Origin: Streptomyces beijiangensis
GTDB lineage: Bacteria; Actinomycetota; Actinomycetes; Streptomycetales; Streptomycetaceae
Direction of reading: 5' to 3'
DNA length: 46,906 nucleotides
Assembly (NCBI RefSeq): GCF_017315755.1
Contig: NZ_JAFLRJ010000099.1
Span: 1 to 46,906 of the forward strand
Shown: piece after piece, positions 23,539 to 32,465 of the stretch
Layout: each line of letters starts with the position of its first letter
Position numbering within the stretch: the first letter of the stretch is position 1
Notes under the pieces: generated by a model
What the model saw: the letters and a program-made list of their open reading frames with translations, nothing else
Databases searched by the model: none
What the model was told of the DNA's origin: nothing
Position numbers and translations under genes: made by a program

Positions 23539-24084
23539 GTGGCCCGCCCCACCAAGGCGCAGCGTGCAGCAATCGCCAAGCGCCGCGCCGACGCCATCGA
23601 ACTGCACGTTGCCGGTGTCGACTGGCTCACCATCGCCCTGAAGCTTTCCGCAGACCCCGCCATCAATACGACGGGCGTTGCCTACCCGCAGGGATACGGC
23701 ATCGAGCGGTACGGCAAGGGCCTGGAGCCTCCCGCCGACGATGCCCTGATCCGCGCCGCCTGCAAGGACATACGCGAAGCTCTGAAGCAGCGCCAAGCGC
23801 AGCTCGACGACAGGGTTGACGAGCTGCGGACCGTCGAAGCGGAGCGCCTCGACCGGCTGTTCTTCGTCGCTTACCGCCAGGCCGTGAAGGACGGCGAACT
23901 CCCGGCCATCGATCGCGCCCTACGCGTTATGGAACGCCGCGCCCGTCTCCTCGGCCTCGACCGCCCGGCGAAGACCGAGATCACCGGCACCGGCGGCGGT
24001 CCCATCCAGGTTGAGACCACGGATCTTGCCGAGCTCGAAGCCCTCATTGCTGTCACCGAGGAGTCCGCCCATGGCTCCGAGTAG
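23539..24084 (+). CDS. Terminase small-subunit-like protein
   Basis: A 181-residue protein from GTG 23539, with CGGAGG seven bases upstream. The N-terminus (KAQRAAIAKRRADAIELHVAGVDWLTIALKL) contains an HTH-like segment for packaging-site DNA binding; the middle (IRAACKDIREALKQRQAQLDDRVDELRTVEAERLDRLFFVAYRQAVKDGELPAIDRALRVMERRARLLGLD) is the helical oligomerisation region seen in many siphophage small terminases; the end ITGTGGGPIQVET is common to these proteins. It overlaps the large terminase by 14 bases. It starts the late (packaging and head) operon. Confidence 0.83.
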   Translation: MARPTKAQRAAIAKRRADAIELHVAGVDWLTIALKLSADPAINTTGVAYPQGYGIERYGKGLEPPADDALIRAACKDIREALKQRQAQLDDRVDELRTVEAERLDRLFFVAYRQAVKDGELPAIDRALRVMERRARLLGLDRPAKTEITGTGGGPIQVETTDLAELEALIAVTEESAHGSE

Positions 24085-25621
24085 CAGCGACCGCGTCCGT
24101 GAACTCCTCGCCGTCTACCGCGGGCAGCCGGCCGGAGTGCGTCGGGCCCTCGCCGGGCGCGCCACCCCGCGTATGCGCGCCCTGCTCGCAGAGGTTGAGC
24201 GCAGCATCGCCATGGATGCCTCACCGGGTGCGCTCGCCGCGATTGTCACCGACCGCCGCGAGATGCAGGCCCGGCACCTCAACATGGTCGACCAGGCCTG
24301 GATCGACATGGCGGAGGGTCGGGCGGAGCGCGTCATGCTCTCCATGCCGCCCCGGCACGGCAAGTCCCGCCGCGCCTCCAGGTGGGGACCTCTCTGGTAC
24401 CTGCGGAAGTACCCAGACCGCAGGGTCATGATCGCCTCGTACTCCGCCGACCTCGCCGACGAACACGGCCGGTGGATTCGCGACGCCATCGACACCTGGG
24501 GTGACCTCCTCGGCATCCAGCTCAACCGCGGCTCCAAGGCCGCCAACCGCTTCGACATCGCCGGACACGAAGGCGGCCTCGTTGCAGCAGGCATCGGCGG
24601 AGGCCTCACCGGCAAGGGCGCCACCATCGCCATCGTCGACGACCCCGTCAAAGACATGGCCGACGCCGACAGCCCCACCATGCGAAAGCGGGCATGGGAC
24701 TGGTGGCAGTCCGTACTCCAGACACGCCTGGAGCCCGACGGCGCGATCTGCGTCATCCAGACCCGCTGGCACGAAGACGACCTGTCGGGCCGCATCATCG
24801 CCGAGGCCGAAGCCAACGAGTGGAAGATCATCGACCTTCCCGCCATCGCGGACAACCCCGACGACATCCTTGGTCGCGCTGTCGGCGAACCACTCTGGCC
24901 CGAACGCTTCGACGCCACCCACCACGCCAAGACCCGCAAGCGCGTCGGCGAACGCGTATGGGCAGCTCTCTACCAGCAGCAGCCCCGACCGCCCGAGGGC
25001 GGCGTCTGGTCCCGCTCCTGGATCGACGACAACCGCACCTCCGTGATCGCGTTCGGCGGCCTCGACATGGCGCGCATTGTCGTCGCCGTCGACCCCGCAG
25101 GCGGAGACTCCACCGTCTCCGACGAAACCGGCATCGTCGGCGCAGCCCGCGGCTACGACGGCCACCTCTACGTCCTCGATGACCGCTCCGGCAGCATGGG
25201 CGCCAACGCCTGGGGCCGCACCGCCTGCCGCCTCGCCCTCGACCTCAAGGCCGACGCGATCGTCGTGGAGTCCAACTACGGCGGCGACATGGCCCGCCAG
25301 ATCGTTCGCCAGGCCTGGGAGCAACTCCAGCGCGAAGGCGTAACCCGAGGACTCCTCATGCCCATGGTCCTAGAGGTCACCGCGAAGGTCGGCAAACGCC
25401 TGAGGGCCGAGCCGATAGCCCAGCTCTACGAACAGGGCCTCATCCACCACATCGGCCACTTCCCCAAGCTGGAGGACCAGATGGTCACCTGGGTCGCAGG
25501 CATGGACTCCCCGGACCGGATGGACGCCGGCGTACACGCGTTGACGGAGCTTGCCGACCCAGACCAACTGGATACAGGAGTCACCACGCTCAACGACAAA
25601 CGGCTGGACGGGCGCCGCTGA
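24071..25621 (+). CDS. terL: Terminase large subunit
   Basis: The packaging motor, 516 residues from the ATG at 24071 (GAGGAG upstream). The ATPase half has Walker A in MLSMPPRHGKSRRAS (about residue 95-109), and Walker B ATIAIVDDPVKDM with DD for the usual DE, followed by the coupling segment CVIQTRWHEDDLSGR. The RNase H-like nuclease half starts with RIVVAVDPAGGD (about 337), with acidic positions in DETGIVG and IVVESNYGGD and the last near MDAGVHAL. PPRHGKS and TRWHEDD mark the Terminase_6-type group. All key residues are present. It cuts and pumps phage DNA into proheads through the portal encoded at 26576. Confidence 0.95.
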   Translation: MAPSSSDRVRELLAVYRGQPAGVRRALAGRATPRMRALLAEVERSIAMDASPGALAAIVTDRREMQARHLNMVDQAWIDMAEGRAERVMLSMPPRHGKSRRASRWGPLWYLRKYPDRRVMIASYSADLADEHGRWIRDAIDTWGDLLGIQLNRGSKAANRFDIAGHEGGLVAAGIGGGLTGKGATIAIVDDPVKDMADADSPTMRKRAWDWWQSVLQTRLEPDGAICVIQTRWHEDDLSGRIIAEAEANEWKIIDLPAIADNPDDILGRAVGEPLWPERFDATHHAKTRKRVGERVWAALYQQQPRPPEGGVWSRSWIDDNRTSVIAFGGLDMARIVVAVDPAGGDSTVSDETGIVGAARGYDGHLYVLDDRSGSMGANAWGRTACRLALDLKADAIVVESNYGGDMARQIVRQAWEQLQREGVTRGLLMPMVLEVTAKVGKRLRAEPIAQLYEQGLIHHIGHFPKLEDQMVTWVAGMDSPDRMDAGVHALTELADPDQLDTGVTTLNDKRLDGRR

Positions 25622-25831
25622 CATGCGGTTACGGCCCCAGTACGGATACGGTGCCTGTTCCCTAAATTACCCGCTCAGACTTGCTTAGCCGCACCAGAAA
25701 GCAAGGATTGGGGGACTACTCTCATGAGGTGTGTAGTGCCAGTGCTGCGCAAGATCAGCATTGGCAACGTGTTGGAGGAGCGCCGACTTTAGGCCTGGAA
25801 GCTTGGCCGACGCCCCTCCGGGGTCCAGCTG

Positions 25832-25918
25832 CTAGAAGTGGTTCCAGACTGCGATTGCAATTTGAATCAGCAGGATGACCATCTTCTGGCGGCTGGGCTT
25901 CTTCTTTTTGCGACCCAT
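25832..25918 (-). CDS. 28-residue basic/hydrophobic mini-protein
   Basis: A very short gene: ATG 25918 with GGAGGAGG eight bases upstream, a very strong ribosome-binding site. The product MGRKKKKPSRQKMVILLIQI continues AIAVWNHF, a lysine-rich cytosolic end followed by one membrane helix. Too short for homology, but the ribosome-binding site and the positive-inside topology support it. The flanking gaps 25622-25831 and 25919-26124 show no other convincing gene; a 22-codon ORF (25724-25792) is noted but not called. Confidence 0.55.
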   Translation of the reverse strand: MGRKKKKPSRQKMVILLIQIAIAVWNHF

Positions 25919-26124
25919 GCGGGCCTCCTCCAACCGGCATCCTGCGCCCTGGCGGGCGCGGTGAAGGATGTCGGCAGGCAGAGGTCCGTCAGTGACGCAC
26001 CTCAGACGATACGCAGAGCGCGGGTGCACGTGCGCCAACTCTGATGATGCTGAGTGAAGTTCAGGCATAGGAAGCAACGGCCAGCGCCTCATCAGGGGTT
26101 CTGTCGCTGCTACGCTCCCGCGCC

Positions 26125-26526
26125 ATGGGGAATCAGGGGAGATGGACCGTCGTCATGGCGGTGGTGATGCTGGCCATCGCGGGGGGAGTTGTCGCATTCG
26201 CTGCGAGCAGCGGGACGAGCGACGGCGGTGGGTCCGCGCGAGAGCAGGTCAAGAGCGAGGCTCAGGCCCGCGTTGATGAGACCGCCCGTGTGCAGGAGCG
26301 TGGCCGGATCGCGGGGGAGCAGCTGCGTAATGTGCGTCTTCATCGTGGGGGAGTCACCCGAGTTCAGGCCCTGCCGACAGAAGCCGACTGTGGCCAGCAG
26401 TGGGATTACCAGGACCTGGCGAAGGAGTTCGGTGACAAGCACCGGGTCGACTTCGTCTACGGCTGCACGCATGACGTGAAGCTGGCACAGCTCGAACCGG
26501 GCGGGACGATCGTCGAGGTGGGCTGA
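26125..26526 (+). CDS. Membrane-anchored or secreted small protein, 133 residues
   Basis: Starts at ATG 26125. An N-terminal membrane segment (WTVVMAVVMLAIAGGVVAFAAS) is followed by a Gly/Ser linker, a charged helix (REQVKSEAQARVDETARVQERG) and a C-terminal part with two cysteines (EADCGQQW and YGCTHD) that could form a disulfide outside the cell. I do not recognise the family. It lies between the terminase and portal genes, which is unusual for a core phage gene, so it may be a moron. Confidence 0.65.
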   Translation: MGNQGRWTVVMAVVMLAIAGGVVAFAASSGTSDGGGSAREQVKSEAQARVDETARVQERGRIAGEQLRNVRLHRGGVTRVQALPTEADCGQQWDYQDLAKEFGDKHRVDFVYGCTHDVKLAQLEPGGTIVEVG

Positions 26527-26575
26527 GGCCGTAGCCTGATCATGGCGGGCGCGGGGGTGCTGCTGGAGGCCCGCG

Positions 26576-28420
26576 GTGCGCATCCGCGATGTTGTGATCG
26601 ACGTCTGGTCGTGGCTCAACTACAAGCCCGTCATGGCGAACCCCCGCAAGCCGGGTGGCCCGCTCGCCGAACTGGCCTCCACGTGGGTGCCCGACGAGGA
26701 CCTGCGACGCCTGTCCGCGTACAAGCTCCTCGCCGCGTACGACCAGGGGCAGGCCGGTCAACTCGCAGCCGCCTCGACGGGGGATGACACTGCCCTGGGG
26801 CGGCGGGAGTTGGGCGACGCCTCGAAGCTCATCGAGACGGTGCTCGGCTATCTCCTCGGCACGGAGCAGACCATCATCGTCCCCGGCGCGGAGCACGCCG
26901 ACGACGAGCAGCCCCCGGCCGGCGCAGTCGAAGCCGCCGAGGCGCAGGAGCGGCTGCGGAAGTGGGCGGAGAAGGAGCTCCTGGAGCTGCGCATGCAGCA
27001 GACGGAACGCTCAGCCGTACGGTGCGGTGACGCCGTCTACACCCTGGCCTGGGAGCCGTCCAAGGGGCGTGCCCTGCTGCGGAGTTACGACCCTGGGTTC
27101 TACTTCCCGGAGTGGCCCGAGGACGGGGAGATGGACGCCGCCGAGTACCCGCGGCGCGTGCACTTCGCATGGGACCTCCCCGAGGACCAGGCCAAGGGCC
27201 TCAAGGCCCGCGTACGGAGGATCACGTACGAGCTGGGCCCGATCGGCGCGGCCACGAAGCCAGGGGCCACGAAGGACGGCATCCCCCGCCGCGAATGGAT
27301 CTACGGCACCGGCGGCGATCCTGTCCTGATCGTCGGCGACAAGGTCAACGCCGACACCGGCACGATCAGCCGCACCTACCCGTGGGCGCCCGGCAAGCCG
27401 TCCGGGATCACCTGCTACCTCACCGACGCGGAATGGCTCCTGGAGGACCTCAAGGGCAGTCACACCGTCTACACCCTCCCCGAGGACAAGGCCGCATTCC
27501 GGGTGCGCTCCGACGGCGAAGTCCTCGAACGCCTCGACCTGATGGTCGACTTCATCCCCGTCGTCCACATCACCAACAGCATCCCTGAACCGGGGGAGCA
27601 CTGGGGGCGGCCCGCCCTGGCCCCGATCCTCCAGGGCCTCGACGAGTTGTCCGCCACCGACACCGATGCCGCGGCCGCCGCAGGAACCACCGGCGCCCCC
27701 GTCGTGTCCGTCTCCGGTGCCCGCATCGGCGTGGACCGCACAACCGGCCAGCCCAAGCCGCTCGCCCTCGCACCCGGCTCGGTGTTCCAGCTCGCCGACG
27801 GCGGACGCATGGACGTCCTGAACACCGCCCCACAGCTCGCCGAGCTCCGGGAGCGTACGGATCACCTGATCGACCGGATCGCCGTGAACTCCCGCGTCAC
27901 CTCGGCCGGGCTCGGCACGCTTGACCCGACCGCCCTGCCGTCCGGCTACGCCCTGCAGCTCGCCCTCGGCCCCCTCGACTCCCTTGTGGGCTCAATGCGG
28001 CTCGCCCGTGCCCACAAGTACGCACTGCTGTTGCGCATGGCCACGCGCCTCCATCAGGCCGGCCAGGTGTGGCCCGCCGGGGAAACGCCCAGTGCGCGGA
28101 TCATGTTCGGCCCGCACACCCCCACCGACCGGGCCGCGATCCTGGAGGAGGTCGTCAAGGCCTACGAGGCCGGGATCATGTCCTTGGAGACCGGGGTGCG
28201 GATGCTCATGGATGCCGGATACCCCGTCGAGGACGCCCAAGAGGAGATCGACCGCATTCAGGCGCGTGCGTTCGCCGCGGCCGGGCTCCTCGCCGACGCC
28301 ACTGGGGACAACGCGGTCGTGCGCGAGTTCCTGGGGCTGCCGGAAGTGGACCTGGAGATTGGGCCCGTCCCACTGGTGCCCGAACAAGCTCCTCCGGGGA
28401 GGGAGCCCACAGTGAACTGA
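26576..28420 (+). CDS. Phage portal protein
   Basis: A 614-residue protein at the portal position directly after the terminase. The helical N-terminus (RRLSAYKLLAAYDQGQ), the clip/stem part around VDFIPVVHITNSIPEPGEHWGRPALAPILQGLDELSATDTDAAAA and the C-terminal crown (FGPHTPTDRAAILEEVVKAYEAGIMSLETGVRMLMDAGYPVEDAQEEIDRI) match SPP1 gp6-like portals of actinophages. Twelve copies would form the DNA entry ring. I use the GTG at 26576, with GGAGG six bases upstream; the ATG at 26633 has none. A GGCGCGGGGG stretch (26548-26557) follows a TAGCCT -10-like box, as before other genes of this element. Confidence 0.87.
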   Translation: MRIRDVVIDVWSWLNYKPVMANPRKPGGPLAELASTWVPDEDLRRLSAYKLLAAYDQGQAGQLAAASTGDDTALGRRELGDASKLIETVLGYLLGTEQTIIVPGAEHADDEQPPAGAVEAAEAQERLRKWAEKELLELRMQQTERSAVRCGDAVYTLAWEPSKGRALLRSYDPGFYFPEWPEDGEMDAAEYPRRVHFAWDLPEDQAKGLKARVRRITYELGPIGAATKPGATKDGIPRREWIYGTGGDPVLIVGDKVNADTGTISRTYPWAPGKPSGITCYLTDAEWLLEDLKGSHTVYTLPEDKAAFRVRSDGEVLERLDLMVDFIPVVHITNSIPEPGEHWGRPALAPILQGLDELSATDTDAAAAAGTTGAPVVSVSGARIGVDRTTGQPKPLALAPGSVFQLADGGRMDVLNTAPQLAELRERTDHLIDRIAVNSRVTSAGLGTLDPTALPSGYALQLALGPLDSLVGSMRLARAHKYALLLRMATRLHQAGQVWPAGETPSARIMFGPHTPTDRAAILEEVVKAYEAGIMSLETGVRMLMDAGYPVEDAQEEIDRIQARAFAAAGLLADATGDNAVVREFLGLPEVDLEIGPVPLVPEQAPPGREPTVN

Positions 28421-28533
28421 CCGGCAGGCGCGCATTACGCGACTGGAGATCCCGGAAGCTCTGGATCATGGGGCCCCTGCGTCGGTACTCGCGCGCTAGG
28501 GGTCTGTCCGGCCGAACATGTGTCGGCCGCGCT

Positions 28534-29007
28534 TCAGATCGCCTCGTCGTCGTACGGGGGTCCCTGGCTCGGCGCCATAGGGGCCAAGTCAAAGGGACGC
28601 ACCACATTGCGACGTGCGATCCGCCATCTCCCGTCCTCGCGGCGGTATTCATCCTCGTAAGTGCCACCTCCTGCGATCCAGCGGCCGTCGCGCAGCTGAA
28701 CGAGCACCACTACGTCCGAACGCCCGCTCGTAACTGGACCGCCCAGGTCCACCGTGTGGTTGGCCGTGGCGTGCTGCATGACGGGGAATGCCTGCCACTG
28801 CTGCTCGACCGCGCCGCAGATGGCTTGGATCCCGCTGAATATCCTGTCGGGACTGGTTGCCCAGACCGCGTCCGCGGTCCAGACGGCTTCCCATCGCACT
28901 CGATCGCGGTGATCGGCCCCTATGCAGTAGTCGTAGGCCAACCGATGCAGTGCCAACTCGGTTTCCACGCGGTCCAAACGAGCAGCAAGATCCTTGATGT
29001 GCGTCAT
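28534..29007 (-). CDS. SnoaL/NTF2-like fold protein
   Basis: A 157-residue protein from ATG 29007. A helical start (DLAARLDRVETELALHRLAYDYCIGADHRDRVRWEAVWTADAVW) leads into the curved sheet (ATANHTVDLGGPVTSGRSDVVVLVQLRDGRWIAGGGTYEDEYRREDGRWRIARRNV), the order found in SnoaL-like domains of the NTF2 superfamily (HxxxN then YxDxYRRxDGRWRI). Such proteins are small-molecule isomerases, hydrolases or dehydratase-like enzymes, or binding proteins. It is not a phage structural gene; it opens the cargo block between portal and scaffold and is likely a passenger from the host genus. Confidence 0.85.
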   Translation of the reverse strand: MTHIKDLAARLDRVETELALHRLAYDYCIGADHRDRVRWEAVWTADAVWATSPDRIFSGIQAICGAVEQQWQAFPVMQHATANHTVDLGGPVTSGRSDVVVLVQLRDGRWIAGGGTYEDEYRREDGRWRIARRNVVRPFDLAPMAPSQGPPYDDEAI

Positions 29008-29105
29008 GTGCGTCAAGCTACCGACGCAACGCGCGGGCCGTTGTCCAGCCGCCAAGGAGGGCCAGAGCGCGAACCGGCGTCGGCCCGTGAGCCGTCTTCG
29101 CCGAC

Positions 29106-29462
29106 TCAGTCGACGATGCCGAGCGCAGTGTCCGGGCGGCACACGACGCAGGCCGTGACGCTGCCGTCCGTGAGGGCGCGTCGAGCCGCTTCAGGGGTGG
29201 TCGGCCGGGTCCCGAAGTCGTCGGCACGTGCGAAGCAGTCCTCTGCCCCGTGAACCACTGGAGGCAGGTTGCCGATGCTCCGGTCGACGACCCATGCGGC
29301 GGGAGCGGGCGGCGCGCTGGGGCGAGGGATGGGCGTCTTGCGCGCCTCGGCCCTCTCGCGTTCCTCGGCGGCCTTGATCGCCTCCTGGATGCTGCGGAGG
29401 TAGACGTGCCCCCATGCCTCCAGGACCCGGAGGCGGGGCAGGTCAGGCGGCAGCTCGAACAT
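29106..29462 (-). CDS. DUF6233-type hypothetical protein
   Basis: A 118-residue protein from ATG 29462. The opening MFELPPDLPRLRVLEAWGHVYLRSIQEAIKAAEERERAEARK, the proline-rich middle followed by WVVDRSIGNLPPVVHGAEDCF, and the end ACVVCRPDTALGIVD match, from memory, the Streptomyces-specific family known as DUF6233, which ends in a CxxCRPDT(E/A)LG motif. Function is unknown; members are common in Streptomyces prophages and accessory regions. It is divergent from the gene at 29530 and in line with the NTF2-like gene. Confidence 0.8.
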   Translation of the reverse strand: MFELPPDLPRLRVLEAWGHVYLRSIQEAIKAAEERERAEARKTPIPRPSAPPAPAAWVVDRSIGNLPPVVHGAEDCFARADDFGTRPTTPEAARRALTDGSVTACVVCRPDTALGIVD

Positions 29463-29529
29463 GCGTGCGAGTGTAGTGCTGAGGCGAGTCTTCGCCGTGC
29501 GGTAATCGAACAGGAGTACTATCCGCTCC

Positions 29530-29877
29530 GTGCCCGATGACTACGACTTCCCCGACGATCTCCGTGCCGCGCAGCTCGCCCTCCACCAGGCCCAGGCCGA
29601 GCAGCTGACCTTCGCCGCGACGCTCCCCCTGAGCGCCGAACCCATGGAGGCGATGGAAGATCCCGCGCACTGGTACCGCCGCAACCACCCCAGACCCACA
29701 TCGCCCGGATACACCCCAGAGCAGGCCGCCGAGCTCACACGGATTCGAGCCCTGGTCCTTGAGCTGGCGACGTCGGTGATGACTCACCCGTACTGGGCAG
29801 GCCTCTCCGGCTCGGACGTGGTCACTGCCCGGATGGCCCTCAAGCACGCCCATGAGCAAGACAGCGCGGCTGCGTAG
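29530..29877 (+). CDS. Small helical hypothetical protein, 115 residues
   Basis: Starts at a GTG (MPDDYDFPDDLRAAQLALHQAQAEQLTF...). Two helical parts flank a proline-rich loop (HWYRRNHPRPTSPGYTPEQ). The second part reads AAELTRIRALVLELATSVMTHPYWAGLSGSDVVTARMALKHAHE. The composition and the Tyr-Trp-Ala-Gly loop are typical of small uncharacterised Streptomyces proteins found beside DUF6233-type genes. Ribosome-binding site is weak. Confidence 0.6.
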   Translation: MPDDYDFPDDLRAAQLALHQAQAEQLTFAATLPLSAEPMEAMEDPAHWYRRNHPRPTSPGYTPEQAAELTRIRALVLELATSVMTHPYWAGLSGSDVVTARMALKHAHEQDSAAA

Positions 29878-30220
29878 CTGTACCTCGCGGGAGTGGATTG
29901 CCTGCTGTCCAGGAACCGGTCCCGCGCGCAAGGACGTCGCCGCCAACATGGCAACGATGGCGAGGCAGCAGATCACGCGGCCCTGGGTAGGCTCGGACTC
30001 CTGTGCGTGGAGATGACCGCCCTGGACGAAGCGACGGTAAGGGGCCGCGGCGCAGATCATCGCGGACCTGTGGGAGTTACCAGGGGTCGGCCATCTCTGG
30101 CGGATCCCCAGCCTCGGCCCACACCCTGGCTCGAACACCATCGCGTTGAGCTGGAGCCAAATGGCTGGGATCGCGGTCAGTTGCTGCTGTTCGAGCACCC
30201 TTGAGGGGTTCGTTGACGGC
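29878..30220. other. Gene-free stretch in cargo block A
   Basis: About 340 bases with no convincing gene on either strand. Open frames exist (for example 29893-30204 on the plus strand), but their composition is that of random high-GC DNA. One plus-strand phase reads a protein-like fragment (IIADLWELPGVGHLWRIPSL at about 30050-30115) that could be a decayed gene. No start, ribosome-binding site or repeats. Confidence 0.4.
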
Positions 30221-30928
30221 TCACGAGCCTGCCGAACCGTCGCAGACGTCTTCACCATCGATCTTCGGGACGCGGTCACCGCAGGTGATCATCTGCCAGT
30301 CCAGGCGGAGCGAGTAGGCGTCGGAGCCGAGCCGGTAGTCGATCCATACGTGATCGATGCGCCCGCCACGCTGGTCTGTCTTCAGGACGAATAGCAGTTC
30401 TTGAAAGCTGTTGGATTGCTTGTCCTGGTCGGAGCATTTCTGGTCAATCACAGTTCCGGCACCAGCAGGTGCCAGGTTGCCAAGCATGTTCACGGTGCTG
30501 AGGTGCGGCGGGCGGCCGATACCGCCGCCGACGTAACCGCCACGTGTCGGATTCTGGCGCTGCTTGGCCGTGACCGTCCTCAGCTCGGCGGAAACTCCGG
30601 CTGGTTTGACCGGCTCCGAATAGCGAATTCCTTCGACAGTGATCTTTGCGCCGCTGGTAGAGCACATGAGGTAGGAGCCGAAGGTCCCGTACCAGGTTGC
30701 TTTGTCCTGTGGGGCGAACATGCTGGTAGTACCGACGTCAGTGTGTGACTGCAGGGGGCCGGCTCCGTTGGCATGTTCCAGCCTGCTTTCGTGCCAAGGG
30801 GCACGCCACACCACGGCGGCCGCCATCACGGAAATCACAGCTGCGCCGATCAACAAGCGGCGGGCCCGCGGGGCGAGCCGCCCCCACCTGTTGGCGGGGG
30901 CGGACTCGGCAGGCTGGTTGCCTGTCAC
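30221..30928 (-). CDS. Membrane-anchored protein, partner of the secreted protein at 30925
   Basis: A 235-residue protein from GTG 30928. One N-terminal membrane helix (RRLLIGAAVISVMAAAVVWRAPW) is preceded by a short basic cytosolic end; the external part has a beta-rich pattern with YGTFGSYLMCSTSGAKITVEGIRYS, ELLFVLKTDQRGGRIDHVWIDYRLGSDAYSLRLDWQMITCGD and a last Cys near the C-terminus. The start GTG overlaps the TGA of the upstream secreted-protein gene (GTGA), so the two are translationally coupled and probably act together at the cell surface. No family recognised. Confidence 0.75.
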   Translation of the reverse strand: MTGNQPAESAPANRWGRLAPRARRLLIGAAVISVMAAAVVWRAPWHESRLEHANGAGPLQSHTDVGTTSMFAPQDKATWYGTFGSYLMCSTSGAKITVEGIRYSEPVKPAGVSAELRTVTAKQRQNPTRGGYVGGGIGRPPHLSTVNMLGNLAPAGAGTVIDQKCSDQDKQSNSFQELLFVLKTDQRGGRIDHVWIDYRLGSDAYSLRLDWQMITCGDRVPKIDGEDVCDGSAGS

Positions 30929-32121
30929 AGTTCCTCTTCGATGCGGTCGTAGAACTGCTGGACCTTTCCGGAGAGGCCGGGCTTGTCCGTGTCGCCGCAC
31001 AGCGAGTCGTGGGCCTTGTCCATCTTGTAGTTCAGCTTCGAGGACGAGGTGTAGGCACGGGAGGTGCTCAGGTCGATGCCGATGACACTGCTGATGTCGA
31101 CGCCTGTGCCGTAGCTGTACGCCTTTCCGGTGGTCTTGGACCACGTTCCGGCAGCGTAGTTGAAGCCGCACTTGCTCGTGGAGAGCCAGTTGGGAGGTGT
31201 CCCGGTACCGGGCTGACCGGTCTTGAAGACACCGGTCTCGCTGGTTGCCTTGACCTGCTTGTTGATCAGGATGCCGCCGCAGGACCTCGTGTAGGTGACG
31301 TAGCGCACCTCGACCTTGTACTGCTGGTTCCAGAAGGTGCTGGGGTCCCAGTCAAACGAGACGGACTTGGAGGTGGCGACCGAAGTGCTGCCGGAGGCTT
31401 TCCATGTAGTGCCGTTAGTCGACAGACCGGCCCCGAAGGTGATCTCCGAGCCGCTCTGGTGGTTCAGCCACGCCGACCCACGAGTCGTGCCGTACCCGGG
31501 TGCGGCGGGGTACCCAGTACCAATCTGCGCCATCGCGTCGTGGTAACCACCCTTGGTGGTTATGCACTGCTCAGATCGAGTCTGGACTGGCGAAAATGAC
31601 GACGCGACTGCGGCCGTCGCCGCGTCAAGGTGCGTAGTAACTGACGGCGGTGCAGAAGTTGTTGCGGAACGAGCCTTGGCGTTGTTCAGCTCGGCGGAAG
31701 TGAGCGGATCCTTCCAGGCGCCCCCGTCGAGCCGGGCGGACTGAGTGGTCCAGGTGTACTTGTTCGACTTGGCATCGAAGATCTCCAAGTCGAAGGAGAC
31801 GACCCCGTTGGGGCCGATGAACTCGGCCGGGATGTCAGCGGGGTCCACCTTCACGGTGAACGTGCTGCCGGCGGTGGTGATCGTGTCGCTCCCCGAGGGG
31901 AGCGACAGGGCGGGTACTTCTGCGCCTTCGGCCACGGCGTCTACCTGGTCGGCGGTCGCATCCGCCTGGAGGCGGAATTGCGCACCGGTGAGGCTGACGG
32001 CGGAGTCGACCTGCCCGGTGAATGCGACCTGCGTGGTGTCCGAGGCGAGCGCGGGCACGGCAAGAGACCCCATAACCCCGGCCACAGTCAATGCTGCGGC
32101 CACAACGGTTCTGTACGACAT
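30925..32121 (-). CDS. Large secreted protein of unknown function
   Basis: A 398-residue protein from ATG 32121 (GGGGGAA upstream); an upstream in-frame ATG at 32190 is less likely. The signal peptide (MSYRTVVAAALTVAGVMGSLAVPALA) ends in an ALA cleavage site. The mature protein is rich in Ser/Thr/Gly/Tyr, beta-strand-like, with four or more cysteines (SEQCITTKGG, RSCGGILIN, SKCGFNYAA, DSLCGDTD). Repeated aromatic patches such as WLNHQSGSEITFGAGL and WNQQYKVEVRYVTYTRS suggest an extracellular binding protein. There is no enzyme motif I recognise. Coupled to the membrane protein downstream by a GTGA overlap. Both sit in opposite orientation to the phage head operon. Confidence 0.8.
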   Translation of the reverse strand: MSYRTVVAAALTVAGVMGSLAVPALASDTTQVAFTGQVDSAVSLTGAQFRLQADATADQVDAVAEGAEVPALSLPSGSDTITTAGSTFTVKVDPADIPAEFIGPNGVVSFDLEIFDAKSNKYTWTTQSARLDGGAWKDPLTSAELNNAKARSATTSAPPSVTTHLDAATAAVASSFSPVQTRSEQCITTKGGYHDAMAQIGTGYPAAPGYGTTRGSAWLNHQSGSEITFGAGLSTNGTTWKASGSTSVATSKSVSFDWDPSTFWNQQYKVEVRYVTYTRSCGGILINKQVKATSETGVFKTGQPGTGTPPNWLSTSKCGFNYAAGTWSKTTGKAYSYGTGVDISSVIGIDLSTSRAYTSSSKLNYKMDKAHDSLCGDTDKPGLSGKVQQFYDRIEEEL

Positions 32122-32465
32122 AATTCCCCCCATTTTGCGACTGTGCGAGAAGGTCGATCCCTGCACAGGTTGATCTGCGGCGAGAAACATAGCCCAACGC
32201 TTAAGGAATTCACAGGTTCTTTTTCTGTTATTAATGCATCACTCTCTGTGTATCTCTGGTAATGCGCGATGACAATGGGTCATATTCCGAGTTCTTGGGC
32301 GAGTTGGTGGTTACAGGCCTGCAAATGGCCCGACGTGTAAGACAGTTACCTCCCTCAAATGCCAAAAGGGCCTTGAGGAGTGGACCTCCCAAGGACGGCT
32401 TCCGAAGTGATCTCGTTTGACTACACTGGCTGTTGGCGCGGGGGCGCTCGTGACCCGGAGGACTC
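32122..32465. other. AT-rich intergenic region at the right end of cargo block A
   Basis: About 340 bases without a gene. The part near 32190-32275 is far richer in A/T than anything nearby (TTCTTTTTCTGTTATTAATG) and likely contains the minus-strand promoter of the secreted-protein operon and the scar where the block joined the phage DNA. At its right end TACACT (a -10-like box) is followed by GTTGGCGCGGGGG (32432-32444), the third copy of the leader motif, before the scaffold gene. Confidence 0.6.

Noticed and set aside
25724..25792. A 22-codon ORF (MRCVVPVLRKISIGNVLEER...)
   Set aside because: Plausible ribosome-binding sequence but too short and isolated to support.
29893..30204. A 103-codon plus-strand ORF
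   Set aside because: Composition of random high-GC DNA, no ribosome-binding site, no conserved-looking segment.
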